DNA of 64,000 nt. It comes from Proteromonas lacertae (taxonomy: Eukaryota; Sar; Bigyra; Opalinata; Proteromonadidae). The translations under genes and the position numbers were made by a program. Positions within the stretch are counted from its first letter, which is position 1, and every line of letters starts with the position of its first letter. The stretch is taken from NCBI GenBank assembly GCA_002245135.1, contig NGBS01001192.1, forward strand, positions 1 through 64,000, in the 5' to 3' direction. The notes under the pieces were generated by a model. That model was not told the DNA's origin, ran no database searches, and saw only the letters and a list, made by a program, of their open reading frames with translations. Positions 1-10,375 of this stretch are shown here, piece after piece.

Positions 1-101
1 AGCATGAATTTTCTACTTAGTTGATATTGTTACTGTTCTTTATGGTTATAAACGTTTATGTCATAGAATAATACCTTAATCATTCTAATACAGCCACAAA
101 A
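1..101 (+). repeat. Dispersed repeat R1, copy A
   Basis: About 100 bp that recurs at 4146-4247 with one extra T and, shortened, at 6711-6762. The shared core includes GTTACTGTTCTTTATGG followed by TTATAAACGTTTATG. In the other two copies R1 lies directly after repeat R2, so the missing R2 partner of this copy is probably just left of the window. Confidence 0.85.
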
Positions 102-148
102 TCATAAGATATAATTTTTTAGGGGTAGAAACTAAGTAACTTTTTATA

Positions 149-271
149 TAGAATATTGTAATAATAAATTGCAGATTTTGATAAAACCCTAAAAAGATAT
201 AAACCTTATATCTAGTCTATAACTTACTATTGTATAGGTTTTAATATATTCTGATTAGATAGTTTGATAAT
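149..271 (+). repeat. Leader repeat L, copy 1
   Basis: Begins TAGAATATTGTAATAATAAA and recurs at 6762-6880 with a few substitutions and small indels. In this copy it ends at the first codons of the broken gene starting at 270, so it may be a shared 5' leader or promoter, or the end of a mobile element. The downstream sequences of the two copies are unrelated. Confidence 0.75.
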
Positions 272-3200
272 GAGTGTAATAAAAGGAAGTTGCGCTCTTT
301 CATACGCTACCGCAGAAGTGGATGCTCAAATTAAATACTCAAAAAGTTTTACAGACAGTCAAAATAATAATATTAACTTGATAATAACAAGGAATAATCT
401 GGTCGTTATGCAAAACAACAATATGTGTAGAAGAAAAGAAATTTAATAAAGAAGTAATAGAAGTTGAGGCTAATTACGTAGATGATATACCAACTTTATA
501 CGTTGGCTACTACTTAGATAGTGTTTATGTAATTCAAGTTATAAACAGTAAAATGTCGATGGTGATTGAAAGCTATAGAAATACCATAATAAGGAAAGAT
601 GATGATTCTGTAATTATTTTTAGAGCTCTTAAAGGACCAGAAAACCCTGTAAACAGAGTAACAGTGTTTACTAATCACTTTATTAGAGATAGAAATATAG
701 AACAAGTTGATTTGGTACCAGTAAGTGTGTGTAGCTTCAAAGAAAAAATATATGGAATATTAAAAAATGACAAGAAAGCAGGATTATATCAAATTAGTGA
801 TGAATACAATATTGTTTTTAGATTATTATCAGAAGTCGAATATGGAACAACAGATATAGCAATTTGTGAGTATAAAGATGAACTATTATATGCAATTATA
901 ACTAATGGCGATCTTTATTATGCACAAAAATCACCACATAAGTTTGCAGCTGTTTATGCTGATGTAGAAAGAATAGAGTCAACAGGACATAGTATTTTAA
1001 TTTTTAAAGGATAGTATCTCAGAATTTGTTATTAGCGAAGGTAATCTTTGTGGATTTGACTTTTTTTCCATATGTTTTTCATGTTGAAAACCCACCTAAA
1101 GAAACTAAATTAGTAGAGGCATATATAGCACAAATTGATATATATTTAGAAAGTAAAAAAAAGTTTCTGATATCAATACATAGCATAACTGGAGATCAAG
1201 AAATAGTTTATAAAAACAAGACCATACATTTACCTAAATCTACATCAGTCGATTTAGTAGAAGGATTTGGAAGATCTACAATTAATTTTCATATGCCAAT
1301 AAAAGACTTCACCGCTGAACTACTGGAAGTTACTCTACATTATGATTTAAATTCAATAAGTATTGGCATAGATATTAATAAATACATTTGTCAAAGGGTA
1401 GTCAATCTTCCTGAAGAAAAACTGAAAGAGATAAAGGTATTACAACAAAATGAAATATGGAAAAGATGTTAAGCTTTCAATCATATTTAAAGAGTTTTCA
1501 GAACAACAATGAAGAATTTGGTATAATTATTGATGGAAATAATAGATTTAGATTCATTTCTGGATTTGAAGCAGAAAAATATATGAGTAATGTAAATACT
1601 AGATCCTTTATAGAAAATCCATTTGAAGAATTAAAAACTTGGTCACACAAATTGCAAAAGGAATAAATACAGTGAAAGAATGGTTTATTAAACAAGGTGA
1701 CTTAATTATCAACGGTATTAAATATGCAATTAAATCTTTAAAAGAAATGGTTTGTGGAATTATGGCTGCTATAGCTCAAATTGGTATAAAGGTGAAGGAG
1801 ATGTACAATGTAATAATTGACATTTTTAATTATGATGATATGAAGAAAACATCTTTTTATGTAAATAGTTTTATAAATAAACAGTTGAAACTATCTCGAG
1901 ATATGATACAATCCAAAGTTAAAAGATCAGCATATTGATGTGGAAAAAATACAAAATACACTTAAAAATGATAGGTTAATGTCTATAACTACTGAAAATA
2001 TGATTAATTTCAAAAACCTAAAGATGATTCACAACAGTTTGATATGATCTACAGGCAATAATTACATTAAAATGCAATAGAGGAAGAGTTTTATACTGTC
2101 AAAAGCAATTATTCAAATGAAATACAAAAATTAATGTCAGACATTATGAATAGTATACCAACAGAAATGCATGAAACTACTAAACTTGGTGAAATTATTA
2201 ATCAAACCTATTAACGAACCAATTCAGTTTAGTAATAATCCTTTAAAAACATTTGCTGAATTTTTTAAATCATTATATAGAGAAATAGCAGAATTAAGTG
2301 GAGAATTAATTAAAGTAGCAAAGGATATAGTAGAGCCAAAGATAGTTGATTTTATCGATATGTTCATAAAACTGCTAAACAAACCTGTAAAAATATCCAA
2401 TCATGTTATTTATATGTTTATTCATACAGATGAAGTGACATATATCTCACTTTTGTCCATGTTGATGGCATTTCCTATTAATGTATGTTATAAATTAATG
2501 AACAAAGAAAAAAAAGGAGCTTTTGTAATTGATGTAACTTCAAAAAGTGATTATTTATACAAAAGTAGATTTATTACTCATGTAATGTTATGTGGTGATG
2601 TAATGGTCAACTTCGCAATGCCTACATATATTGATATTGGTATAAATGGAACAATCACATGGATATCAAGAGTTGTATATTTTATAATGAACGTATCAGA
2701 TTTATATAGTGGATTTTCATATCTATCATTATCATCATTTGTTGTTGGATTGTTTAGTTGGACAAAATATAAGTATTTAAATATATGTGCCTCATTATTC
2801 TGTGCAATTTTATCAATATTATCTGATAATAGAGTGAATAATATATGCACAAATGCATTGATGTTCTTTTGTGATGCTGTTGATGCATTCAAAAGACCTG
2901 GCATTAGCGCAATGCTTCATGTAGCTTCTACAGCATATGCTGCATTTATCTTTGCTTTAAACATGAAAACTTTTTCATTAGTATATGAAACCAAATATTT
3001 AGGTGGAATTCTAGATGGGAAAAGCAGTAGTGTCTATGACACAATAGAAGAGTATTTTAACAATAATATAAATATAAATTATTCATCAGTTATACTAAAT
3101 GCAATTAATGAAACATCACCAATAGCACTTGTTTTTGATTGTGGAGACCCAAGACCTACAATAATACCAATGATTGAAGGACAAATGTATGAGTTAGATA

Positions 3201-3408
3201 GAATAAAATCGGTAGAATTACAATATCAAGCAAATGGTACAATAGGATATATTAATATCAATGATAAATACAAAAGCGGAATAATAGATAAAAAATAGAT
3301 AAATTTTACAGAATAGCATTTGAAGATAAAGATAAGATAATCGCTCTTTGTATATTCCAAAGAAAAGAAATTCCATCAGGTATTGGATTTATAGGTGCTG
3401 TGAATTAA
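270..3408 (+). pseudogene. Long broken gene, unrecognised product
   Basis: Six or more open stretches on the + strand follow each other with almost no gap but change frame repeatedly, for example near 430, 1012, 1065, 1455, 1635, 1930-2170 and 3295. Joined conceptually they span about 1000 codons. The first ATG is at 270 and the last segment ends at TAA 3406-3408. The N-terminal part is acidic and beta-like (553-1472). The longest piece (2171-3298) has several hydrophobic segments that could span a membrane. There are no GTATA...TAG introns at the junctions, so frameshifts rather than splicing separate the pieces. I do not recognise a family. Leader repeat L sits directly upstream. This is either a decayed lineage-specific gene or one damaged by sequencing indels; the density of breaks is higher than in the housekeeping genes here, which favours real decay. 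Confidence 0.55.
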
Positions 3409-3504
3409 AGTAACAAAACGTATAAATCTAAACCAATATATACAAATAATAATTATTATTATTACATTTATTTTATCGAAGTATTTTTCTGTCTTCAAAG
3501 CTTA

Positions 3505-3850
3505 TTAAACAAAAGCAAAAAATATAAACATTAAAAAAAACAATTCTATAACTGTCATCCACAAAAATTGGAATTTTTGACATAAGCCATCTTTCATCTT
3601 CCTTGCAAAGAATGTATAATTAGCTTCTATACAACCAAAGAGTGATATTGGTATATTAATTCCAATACCAGCTGAATATCTCATCGTTTGCTTAATATTC
3701 ACCAACTCATTCTTTTTCAAAGATTTTATATTCATCACATTACCAGCTTGAGCATATAATCTAAATCTTGCATTTGTACTCTCAGTTATATTCCATGGGA
3801 TAGGTATAAACAATGATACATTTGCACCAATTGCTGTATTTCCTCCAAGA
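3505..3850 (-). pseudogene. SAM50: Omp85/Sam50 C-terminal fragment
   Basis: The reading frame resembles the last beta-strands of the Omp85 (bacterial surface antigen) family, best the mitochondrial Sam50 end: DYLGGNTA near the start, then ARFRLYAQAGNVMNI, then MRYSAGIGI and IEANYTF, then CQKFQF. In Sam50 these correspond to the LGG turn, the FFLNAGN strand, the WSYGAGI strand, the ELNY strand and the VQFG strand. The usual final beta-signal is missing: the frame runs on into a hydrophobic tail. Only about 115 residues remain, and the 5' side joins repeat R2 at 3851 with the frame still open. The full protein would be an outer-membrane beta-barrel insertase of the mitochondrion. This piece is too short to work and is best read as a truncated copy. 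Confidence 0.6.
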
Positions 3851-4103
3851 TAATCATAGATAAAACAGATAAAACAAAATAATACAAATACACATGTATT
3901 TTTTGTATTGAAAAATAGTCGTTGATTTTTATATATTTTTTGATTTTTATGGGTTGTTCTTCTAGTATACCTTTTTTCTGATGTAAATGTGGATGATCTT
4001 TCAGTATATTTTACTTTGTTACTATTTTTAAAGTCATAAAAATATTTATTCGTTGTACATTGTGTTTCAATGACAATAAAATGTTGATGTACTTTAACAA
4101 AAT
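3851..4103 (+). repeat. Dispersed repeat R2, copy A
   Basis: A 253-bp direct repeat of 6457-6709, with the same length and apparently identical by eye. On the minus strand one frame is open through the whole repeat and continues into the Sam50-like fragment in this copy, while in copy B it meets a TAG just past the repeat. Near-identity implies recent duplication or gene conversion. Confidence 0.9.
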
Positions 4104-4145
4104 AATTTACTATACTATACAGACATGATCGAAAGATATAATAAT

Positions 4146-4247
4146 AGCATGAATTTTTCTACTTAGTTGATATTGTTACTGTTCTTTATGGTTATAAACG
4201 TTTATGTCATAGAATAATACCTTAATCATTCTAATACAGCCACAAAA
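4146..4247 (+). repeat. Dispersed repeat R1, copy B
   Basis: Matches positions 1-101 almost base for base, with one additional T in the T run after the start. It lies 42 bp downstream of R2 copy A, which gives the order R2 then R1. Confidence 0.88.
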
Positions 4248-4282
4248 ATATATATAAATATAAAAAATATTTTATTTAAATA

Positions 4283-4560
4283 GTTGTAGAAGAGGTAGAA
4301 GATACAATAATTATGATCGATATAATAATAATAATAATAATAATCAATCCAGTAGATTATTACCTTCAATTAGACCTCATGTTCGTTCAGTTCAACCAAT
4401 GCAAACATATAAGAACTTTCTCGTATCATTAGACGATGATATTAATCCAGAAAGTGCATTAGAAAAATATCACAATTATTAGAATTAAATGATAAAAAAA
4501 AAACTATAGAATTAATGAGATTATTATCATTACAACAATTACATTCATTGAATAGCAAAA
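4283..4560 (+). pseudogene. Short frameshifted coding fragment
   Basis: A plus-strand frame with coding character: an Arg/Tyr/Asn-rich start, a run of seven Asn codons at 4321-4341, then RPHVRSVQPMQTYKNFLVSL. It shifts frame near the AAAAA at about 4466, and the next frame continues as a leucine-rich helix-like stretch. The 3' part overlaps the C-terminal codons of the minus-strand gene at 4504-6342. No family is recognised. It looks like the remnant of a gene interrupted by the repeat cluster, but this is a weak call. Confidence 0.3.
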
Positions 4561-6342
4561 TCCATCATCTACATCTGATGAATCATTAGTATATTTCATA
4601 AAATCCAATATTCTATTGATTATCAAATTTAATTTATTATTTGTATCATTTGTCATTTTGTCCAAATCACTCACATATGAATTAAAGTCATTATCATATT
4701 CATAAAAATCAGTTAAATTTCTTTGTATTATATATTTATCATATAAATTTGGTATTGTGAAGAAATGTAATTTACCAAGTTTAGTATTTTCACCCATATC
4801 TTCTCTTTCATTCAAATATATTCCAAATTTTATATAGTCTTTTATTTCTTTATCACTTTCACTTAAATCCATTTCTATTCTTTCAAATATTCTATAATAA
4901 TGATCTTCAACAATATTAACATCATTTACATATCTTTCTTCATGAGTTATGTATTTTCCAATTGGTATTACATTTGTTTCTAAACCAATCAAATTTAAGA
5001 GTTGAGTGTTTTGTTTAATAGTTGATTGTTTCATGTTTTTTACATTTCCTGATATTGTCATACTCATATTATCACCTGATTTTGAAAATTCAATTGTAAC
5101 TTCTTGGAATTTAGGATTAGCAGTTGGACATAATTGTTTTATTGTTTCTCTATTGAAATATTACAATTAAAACATATAGAAATACATTTTATATTCAGTC
5201 TTATTATCACAACCTTCAACTGTCTCTTTCAGAATTATTTTCATTTCATTATCTGTGTCAGAGATTGTTATTGTAGGTGAAGTAACAGTTAAATCAATTT
5301 TCTTTTCAACAAATATCTTTTCTAACACTTTTGCTTTGTTTGATTTAGTTTTTTCAACATATGCAAAATCTTCACCAGATATGAAATATCCTTTATAATA
5401 ATCATTTGTCACATCTTCATAAAACCAACTATCAACAGTACTAGCCTTTATTTCTTTATTTATTATATTTTCGTTAAGATTTCTCATTCTTATTATATCT
5501 TTATATGTATCTTCTATAATTTCTTGATAGTTCGTCAATCGAAGTTCTATCTCTTCTTCCATTCTTTCTTCCTTCATCGATTTTCCCACTAATGATAAAA
5601 ATATATTATCACCAGTTTCATATATTCCTTTATAATAAACAATATCTGATTCTGGAGATAATGAATATAACTTAGTAACAATTTGTGAATCACCACCTAA
5701 TTTCTTTATTGTTATTTCACTATAATCACTCTTATCAACCCATCTAATAATCTTATCAGTTTCTATACTACCATTCAAATTGTCACTGTCTATATCAAGT
5801 CTAAATAAAAATGATATTATTTTATTGTTTTTGATATATATTCCAATTTTGTAACTTATATCGAAAAAACGAGTTTTAACAGGATATGTTTGGGGATTCA
5901 CTTTAACAAGATTAATAAGAGTATCGGCTACTTCTGATAATAATGTATCTGCTATACCACTAACTATTGATATATAAAAATCACCTCGTATTACTTCAAC
6001 TGTTACTGTTTTATTGAAATTTGAGATTCTTGTATTTATATCATTATATAAACCTTCACACTTTGTTTGTAATTCACTCAACTTGAATTCTTTGTTTTTA
6101 GTAATATCACATTTTTTACCACCTGATTTGGCTATTTCAATATCTTGGCTTGAAAACATGAAAAAGGATTTATCATCACTTAGAGTGTGATTGACAGCAT
6201 AATCTTTTGTTTCATCACCCCAATGTGTTTCTTCAATTGAAAATACAAACTTCTTAACCTCTGTTATTGAAACACCTTCAATATATGCCAATTCATCATT
6301 AGTCATGATTACGGTGGGGAAAGTTTGACTTCTTACTTTCAA
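4504..6342 (-). CDS. Putative secreted or surface protein, C-terminal membrane anchor
   Basis: Two minus-strand reading frames, 5167-6342 and 4504-5160, are in the same phase and separated only by TAA TTG TAA. A 24-nt GT...AG stretch at 5150-5173 covers both stops, so a minimal intron would join them into about 600 residues. The product is rich in Lys, Glu, Asp and Thr without low-complexity runs. It ends in a hydrophobic stretch (VIVVMIIISLIL), as do other surface proteins in this window. The true start is unclear: the frame has no ATG at 6342 and an in-frame TGA at 6373-6375, while a hydrophobic signal-peptide-like stretch lies upstream in another frame (about 6350-6405), which suggests a frameshift at the N-terminus. 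Repeat R2 copy B begins 115 bp upstream. No known family is recognised. Confidence 0.5.
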
Positions 6343-6456
6343 TGCTGAAAACCAAAAAGAGCAGAAACTAAATCATTTGTCATTATTACACATATCAAAA
6401 ACGTAACTATTAGAAAAAATAATTATATGATATACTCAAAAATGCTCTATTTAGGC

Positions 6457-6709
6457 TAATCATAGATAAAACAGATAAAACAAAATAATACAAATACACA
6501 TGTATTTTTTGTATTGAAAAATAGTCGTTGATTTTTATATATTTTTTGATTTTTATGGGTTGTTCTTCTAGTATACCTTTTTTCTGATGTAAATGTGGAT
6601 GATCTTTCAGTATATTTTACTTTGTTACTATTTTTAAAGTCATAAAAATATTTATTCGTTGTACATTGTGTTTCAATGACAATAAAATGTTGATGTACTT
6701 TAACAAAAT
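6457..6709 (+). repeat. Dispersed repeat R2, copy B
   Basis: Direct repeat of 3851-4103. It runs directly into the shortened R1 copy C, because the 42-bp spacer and the start of R1 seen in the first composite are deleted here. Confidence 0.9.
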
Positions 6710-6710
6710 T

Positions 6711-6762
6711 TTACTACTTAGTTGATATTGTTACTGTTCTTTATGGTTATAAACGTTTATGT
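6711..6762 (+). repeat. Dispersed repeat R1, copy C (truncated)
   Basis: Contains CTTAGTTGATATTGTTACTG and the following GTTTATG core of R1, then switches directly into leader repeat L. The last roughly 45 bp of R1 are absent. Confidence 0.75.
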
Positions 6763-6880
6763 AGAATATTGTAATAATAAATTGCAGATTCTGATAAAAC
6801 CCTAAAAAGATATAAACCTTATATCTTTTTATATAATTGTATAGATTTTAATATATTCTGATTAGATAGTTTTTGATAAT
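6762..6880 (+). repeat. Leader repeat L, copy 2
   Basis: Matches 149-271, including CAGATT.TGATAAAACCCTAA and the end AATATATTCTGATTAGATAG. No matching gene follows: the next sequence differs from that downstream of copy 1. Confidence 0.75.
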
Positions 6881-7198
6881 AACTGTTTCAAAATTTCAAA
6901 ATACACTTGTATTACTAGTGTATTATTATATATTTCGAAAATATTAAAAATAGACTATTTTACAATAGAATGATGAAAATGCTTATGCAAAATAACATGC
7001 TCTTCATCATAAAGCTGAGATTTACTCTGTTATTAACATTTTCTAAAATTGAACGAAAATATCCCCCAAAAAATATTATAATCGTTTTTCTTTTTTTCTT
7101 GCTAAATACACATAAGTATTTTTATCTCTTTTATATTTCATTTTGTTTTGTTATGATTTACTGTTTACATTATTAAGAGGTAGTATTATCACACAAAT
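6881..7198. other. Spacer without a supported gene
   Basis: A+T-rich sequence between leader copy 2 and the EF-hand-type gene. One 68-codon plus-strand frame (6970-7176) encodes a mostly hydrophobic, Phe/Tyr-rich string with no family resemblance and is probably chance. It may hold the promoter of the gene at 7199. Confidence 0.5.
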
Positions 7199-8104
7199 AT
7201 GGATTTTACTAATAATAAGTGGGTTCTGAATAAAGATTCCCTTATTTTAGCTCAATATTTATATAGTATGGCATAATATATTATGTTATAGTGAATAATG
7301 ATGAAGTTAGTCATTTATGGAATATATACATAAAAGAAATAACCAGGTATATTTAACTACCTTTATTTGATAGATTGCTTGAAGAAGAACTTCCTGTGGA
7401 ATCTTTAAGAGCAATGGTTGGTAATAAGGAGCATATGATCACCTTACTTGGTTCTTTGTTTGGTGAAGAACTGTCCTTTAATGATTTTTTCTGGTTAATA
7501 ATTACGCTTTCGTTTTTGCCAATTAAATACACATATTGGTTGTTGTTTGCTTCCTGTGGCATATTTCCATTTGGAGAGTTGAAGAGAGTATAAAATATAA
7601 ATTATTATTATCTATTAAAATATAGAAAGACCTTCATACTTTCTGTAATATTATTGATCCTTCTATCCCTTACAATATAATAGAAAGTGTATTTGATGCT
7701 ATTGACAAGTATATATATCAATAAATATTAATATTTATATAGAAAAGGAAGAAATTGTATATTAATTACCGATTTACTGAAATTATCCTTAAATATTGAA
7801 GAATTATTTCAACCCATTCACCAGCTCAAATCCAAAATCAGAAACACATTTTTCCCTAAACGAATACTCTCCAATATCGAATATAGAAAATTACACATTC
7901 AAGATATCAAATCCTATCAACTAACTCATAACAATAAATTACCTAAATATATGACCTGTATATCACTGTTATTAAATAATCTAAAAATATTCAAATATAA
8001 CCCTTTTAAATATGATTATGAACCGCAAAGAGGATTAGAAGGCGATGAAACTTATATAATTGCAGTAGTTACAAAGGTATGTATGAAATACTTAAACCGC
8101 TGTC

Positions 8105-8137
<33 letters not shown>

Positions 8138-8778
8138 GCAACTGTAACACCACCAACAACAATATCAATAGAAGCAATACCAATAACTTATTGCATTTAA
8201 ATAAAAATAATAGTAAATTAACATCGTTCAATAATCGAATCAGTCAATTAAAACATGATAATTCATCATATGTTTCTGTTAATCGAATAAATCATTTTAA
8301 AGAGAGTATCAGTTATAAAACAACAACAAGTCATTCAAATCAAACTAATAAACAACAACAACAACAACAAACATTAGTATTATCTGAGATGCAAACGACC
8401 AATACAACAAGTGAATATGACGAAATGAGTAATTATAATCTCAATAATCTTCCACCATTAACTCCATCTAGTCAAAAAGCACTTCAAACTGCAGCTTGTT
8501 ATGGAAAATCCAATCGAAGTATGAAAACGAGTATGTTTTCAACAGTAATGGAAGATGAGAGTAGAAGGAGTGTATCAAAATCTGAATCAACAATGGTAGT
8601 GGTTGGAATGGCTAATTCATCATCACATACACCTCAGCAACAATCTGCAATGGCTTCTACTTCACTTTCACCTTTAGCTTCACAGAATAAGAGATATATT
8701 AATTTGAGTAGTGTTAATAATAATAATAATAGAATTGTACATTTGCCTGGAACTTGTTCTGGTGATAGTTCATTTTGA
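7199..8778 (+). CDS. EF-hand-type protein with Asn/Gln-rich tail (copy 1)
   Basis: Five exons are joined by four introns of about 26-39 nt, each GTAT...TAG, and the frame stays open through all of them. The start is ATG at 7199. The N-terminal ~200 residues are helical. A conserved segment DFFWLIITLSFL is followed by a pair of helices around a degenerate EF-hand-like loop (FDAIDKKGRNCIL). The rest is low complexity: Asn runs (AAT repeat at 8107-8133), Gln runs and Ser/Thr-rich stretches, ending in IVHLPGTCSGDSSF. The minus-strand gene at 11743-13097 is a clear paralogue with matching exon layout, a canonical EF-hand loop and the similar ending ILLPGQC. By analogy this is a calcium-sensor-like or EF-hand scaffold protein. 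Its role is unknown. The two copies flank two SSUH2-like genes. Confidence 0.7.
8107..8133 (+). repeat. AAT microsatellite encoding poly-Asn
   Basis: A run of AAT codons inside the EF-hand-type gene. Like the Asn, Gln and His runs in other genes, it shows in-frame trinucleotide expansion tolerated in coding sequence. Confidence 0.85.
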
Positions 8779-8892
8779 ATAAAGAGAGAGAGATGATGAT
8801 GATGTATTTATTAGATTTATTTAAATGTAATGTAATTAAAGTATATTAATATTGTCTATTTTCATCAAAAGAAATAAAAACTTTAAAGTTAT

Positions 8893-10140
8893 TCACATTA
8901 TATTACAATTTGAAGGATAATTAGGTGATTCTAATTTCTTTTTTACTCCAATACAATATATATCATAATCCATAGTAGTCTCTATATGACTGACAGGAAT
9001 CATCTTTATTACAGCTCTTTGATCTATTAATCTACCTTCCCATTTATTTATACTCTATTTTAAACAATAATAATAATAATAATAACATACAATATCTGCA
9101 TCTCTCAATAATCTATTAATTTTATCATTAATCATTGGATATTTTGACCATTCAAAATGCCTTAATCTTTCATCTTCAACATCAATCATCATTATTCCAT
9201 CACTACTATTTAATTTCGATGAATGTAATCTTGTTGGATTGACTGCCTCTTCTTGGTTCAATGTGTAATAATTTATACATAACTATTCACGTAATATATA
9301 ATTTATACTTCATCATAAGCAATTCTTTTTCCTGATCCAACACATTTTGCACATATCTTTCTACCTGTTCCACTACAATCTCTACACCTAAATATATAAA
9401 TTAAATGAATAAATAATAAAAAAATACATCTTTCTACCTGAACCCATACAGTCTCTGCATGCCATTGGATATAAAAAATGAGGACTATTTGGTGGTTAAA
9501 AATATCAATTAAAGAAAACAAAAGATAAAAGAAAATTAAAAATGATATTTGACAATATTCACATTCTACATAACCATTCTTACACATTTCACATAATATT
9601 TTACCATTTCCATCGCATTTATTACATATTATAATTCTCTCAGTATGTGGCAGAGTGTAGTATTGAACTGTATCTTCAAACATTTCAGGATAATCAACTT
9701 CATAATCATATATATCAATATTATCTCGAGTTTTACTATCAATCTAAAAAATAATGCATTATATATATTATATGTCATACACTTAAACCTGCATATTGTT
9801 TCATTTCTGTTCTAATTTGTCGTATTTCATAATAACTCATGACATTTATGTAATAACAAGAAACTTTCTCATACATAAAAGTTTCAATGTTTTTAACCAA
9901 GTCTTTTCTCCAAAACCATGTACTTTCCACATATTTACGAAATAAAAGCTTTACTTCTAACTCATCTACTTCATCATAGTCTATTTTTGGTGGATTTATT
10001 TTATAATAATCATCATAATCATCTATAGGTTCATCATCATCGTTAATGTAACAATAAAAAGCTCTAGGTGGAGGAGATAGAGTTTGTGGAGGTAGAGGTG
10101 GTGCAGGTGTATGATAATCATCTATATAATCATCAAACAT
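8893..10140 (-). CDS. SSUH2: SSUH2-like CxxCxGxG protein (copy 1)
   Basis: Starts at ATG 10140 with a Pro/Asp-rich N-terminus, then a conserved helical segment (YVESTWFWRKDLV). A DnaJ-type cysteine domain follows: CNKCDGNGKILCEMC, CEYC, then CRDCMGSGRKMC and CRDCSGTGRKICAKCVGSG, so several CxxCxGxG-like zinc-knuckle units. The C-terminus ends SPNYPSNC, like the DYPxxC end of SSUH2 (Ssu-2 homologue) proteins. Short GTAT...AG introns interrupt it. The junction after EYCQ (9496-9548) is unusual: it has no GT donor and begins ATATCATTT. The family is eukaryotic and poorly characterised; a role in zinc-dependent chaperone or gene-regulation functions is only suggested. A tandem paralogue lies just upstream at 10376-11547. 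Confidence 0.72.
9496..9548 (-). other. Atypical exon junction (candidate ATATC intron) in SSUH2 copy 1
   Basis: Between the codons for EYCQ and those leading to MACRDC, 53 nt must be removed to keep the cysteine-motif frame. Unlike every other intron read here, the 5' side is ATATCATTT and no AG precedes the frame-preserving resume point. The same position in copy 2 holds 50 nt with the same ATATCATTT start. Confidence 0.45.
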
Positions 10141-10375
10141 AGCAATAAAATCGATAATTAAATATTCGGCTTGATTATTGTTTGAATTTTATTTTATTGA
10201 TAAAAGAAGATATGCTGAATATCAGCTTATTAAAAAGAATATTTAAACAAATACAATAACAGAGTAGAATAAAGAGGATGTAATGGTTTAGTCATTAATA
10301 TATTCAGATGATAAACGACACTATTCTAATAAAATCAAACATCAAAGATATTACAAATAAAAAGCAAGCATTTCT

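Noticed and set aside
514-705. Minus-strand ORF of 63 codons
   Set aside because: Fully inside the plus-strand broken gene, without a plausible start or composition of its own.
3851-6709. R2 pair as long terminal repeats of a retrotransposon
   Set aside because: No TG...CA ends, no reverse transcriptase or gag between the copies, and R1 breaks the expected LTR layout.
7353-7562. Minus-strand ORF rich in Ser/Asn that resembles linker sequence
   Set aside because: The plus strand over the same bases is a proper exon of the EF-hand-type gene with matching splice sites on both sides and a paralogue at 11.7-13.1 kb.
9055-9261. Stand-alone 68-codon minus-strand ORF with a Tyr run
   Set aside because: It is an internal exon of SSUH2-like copy 1. 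The Tyr run is read-through into an AT-rich intron.
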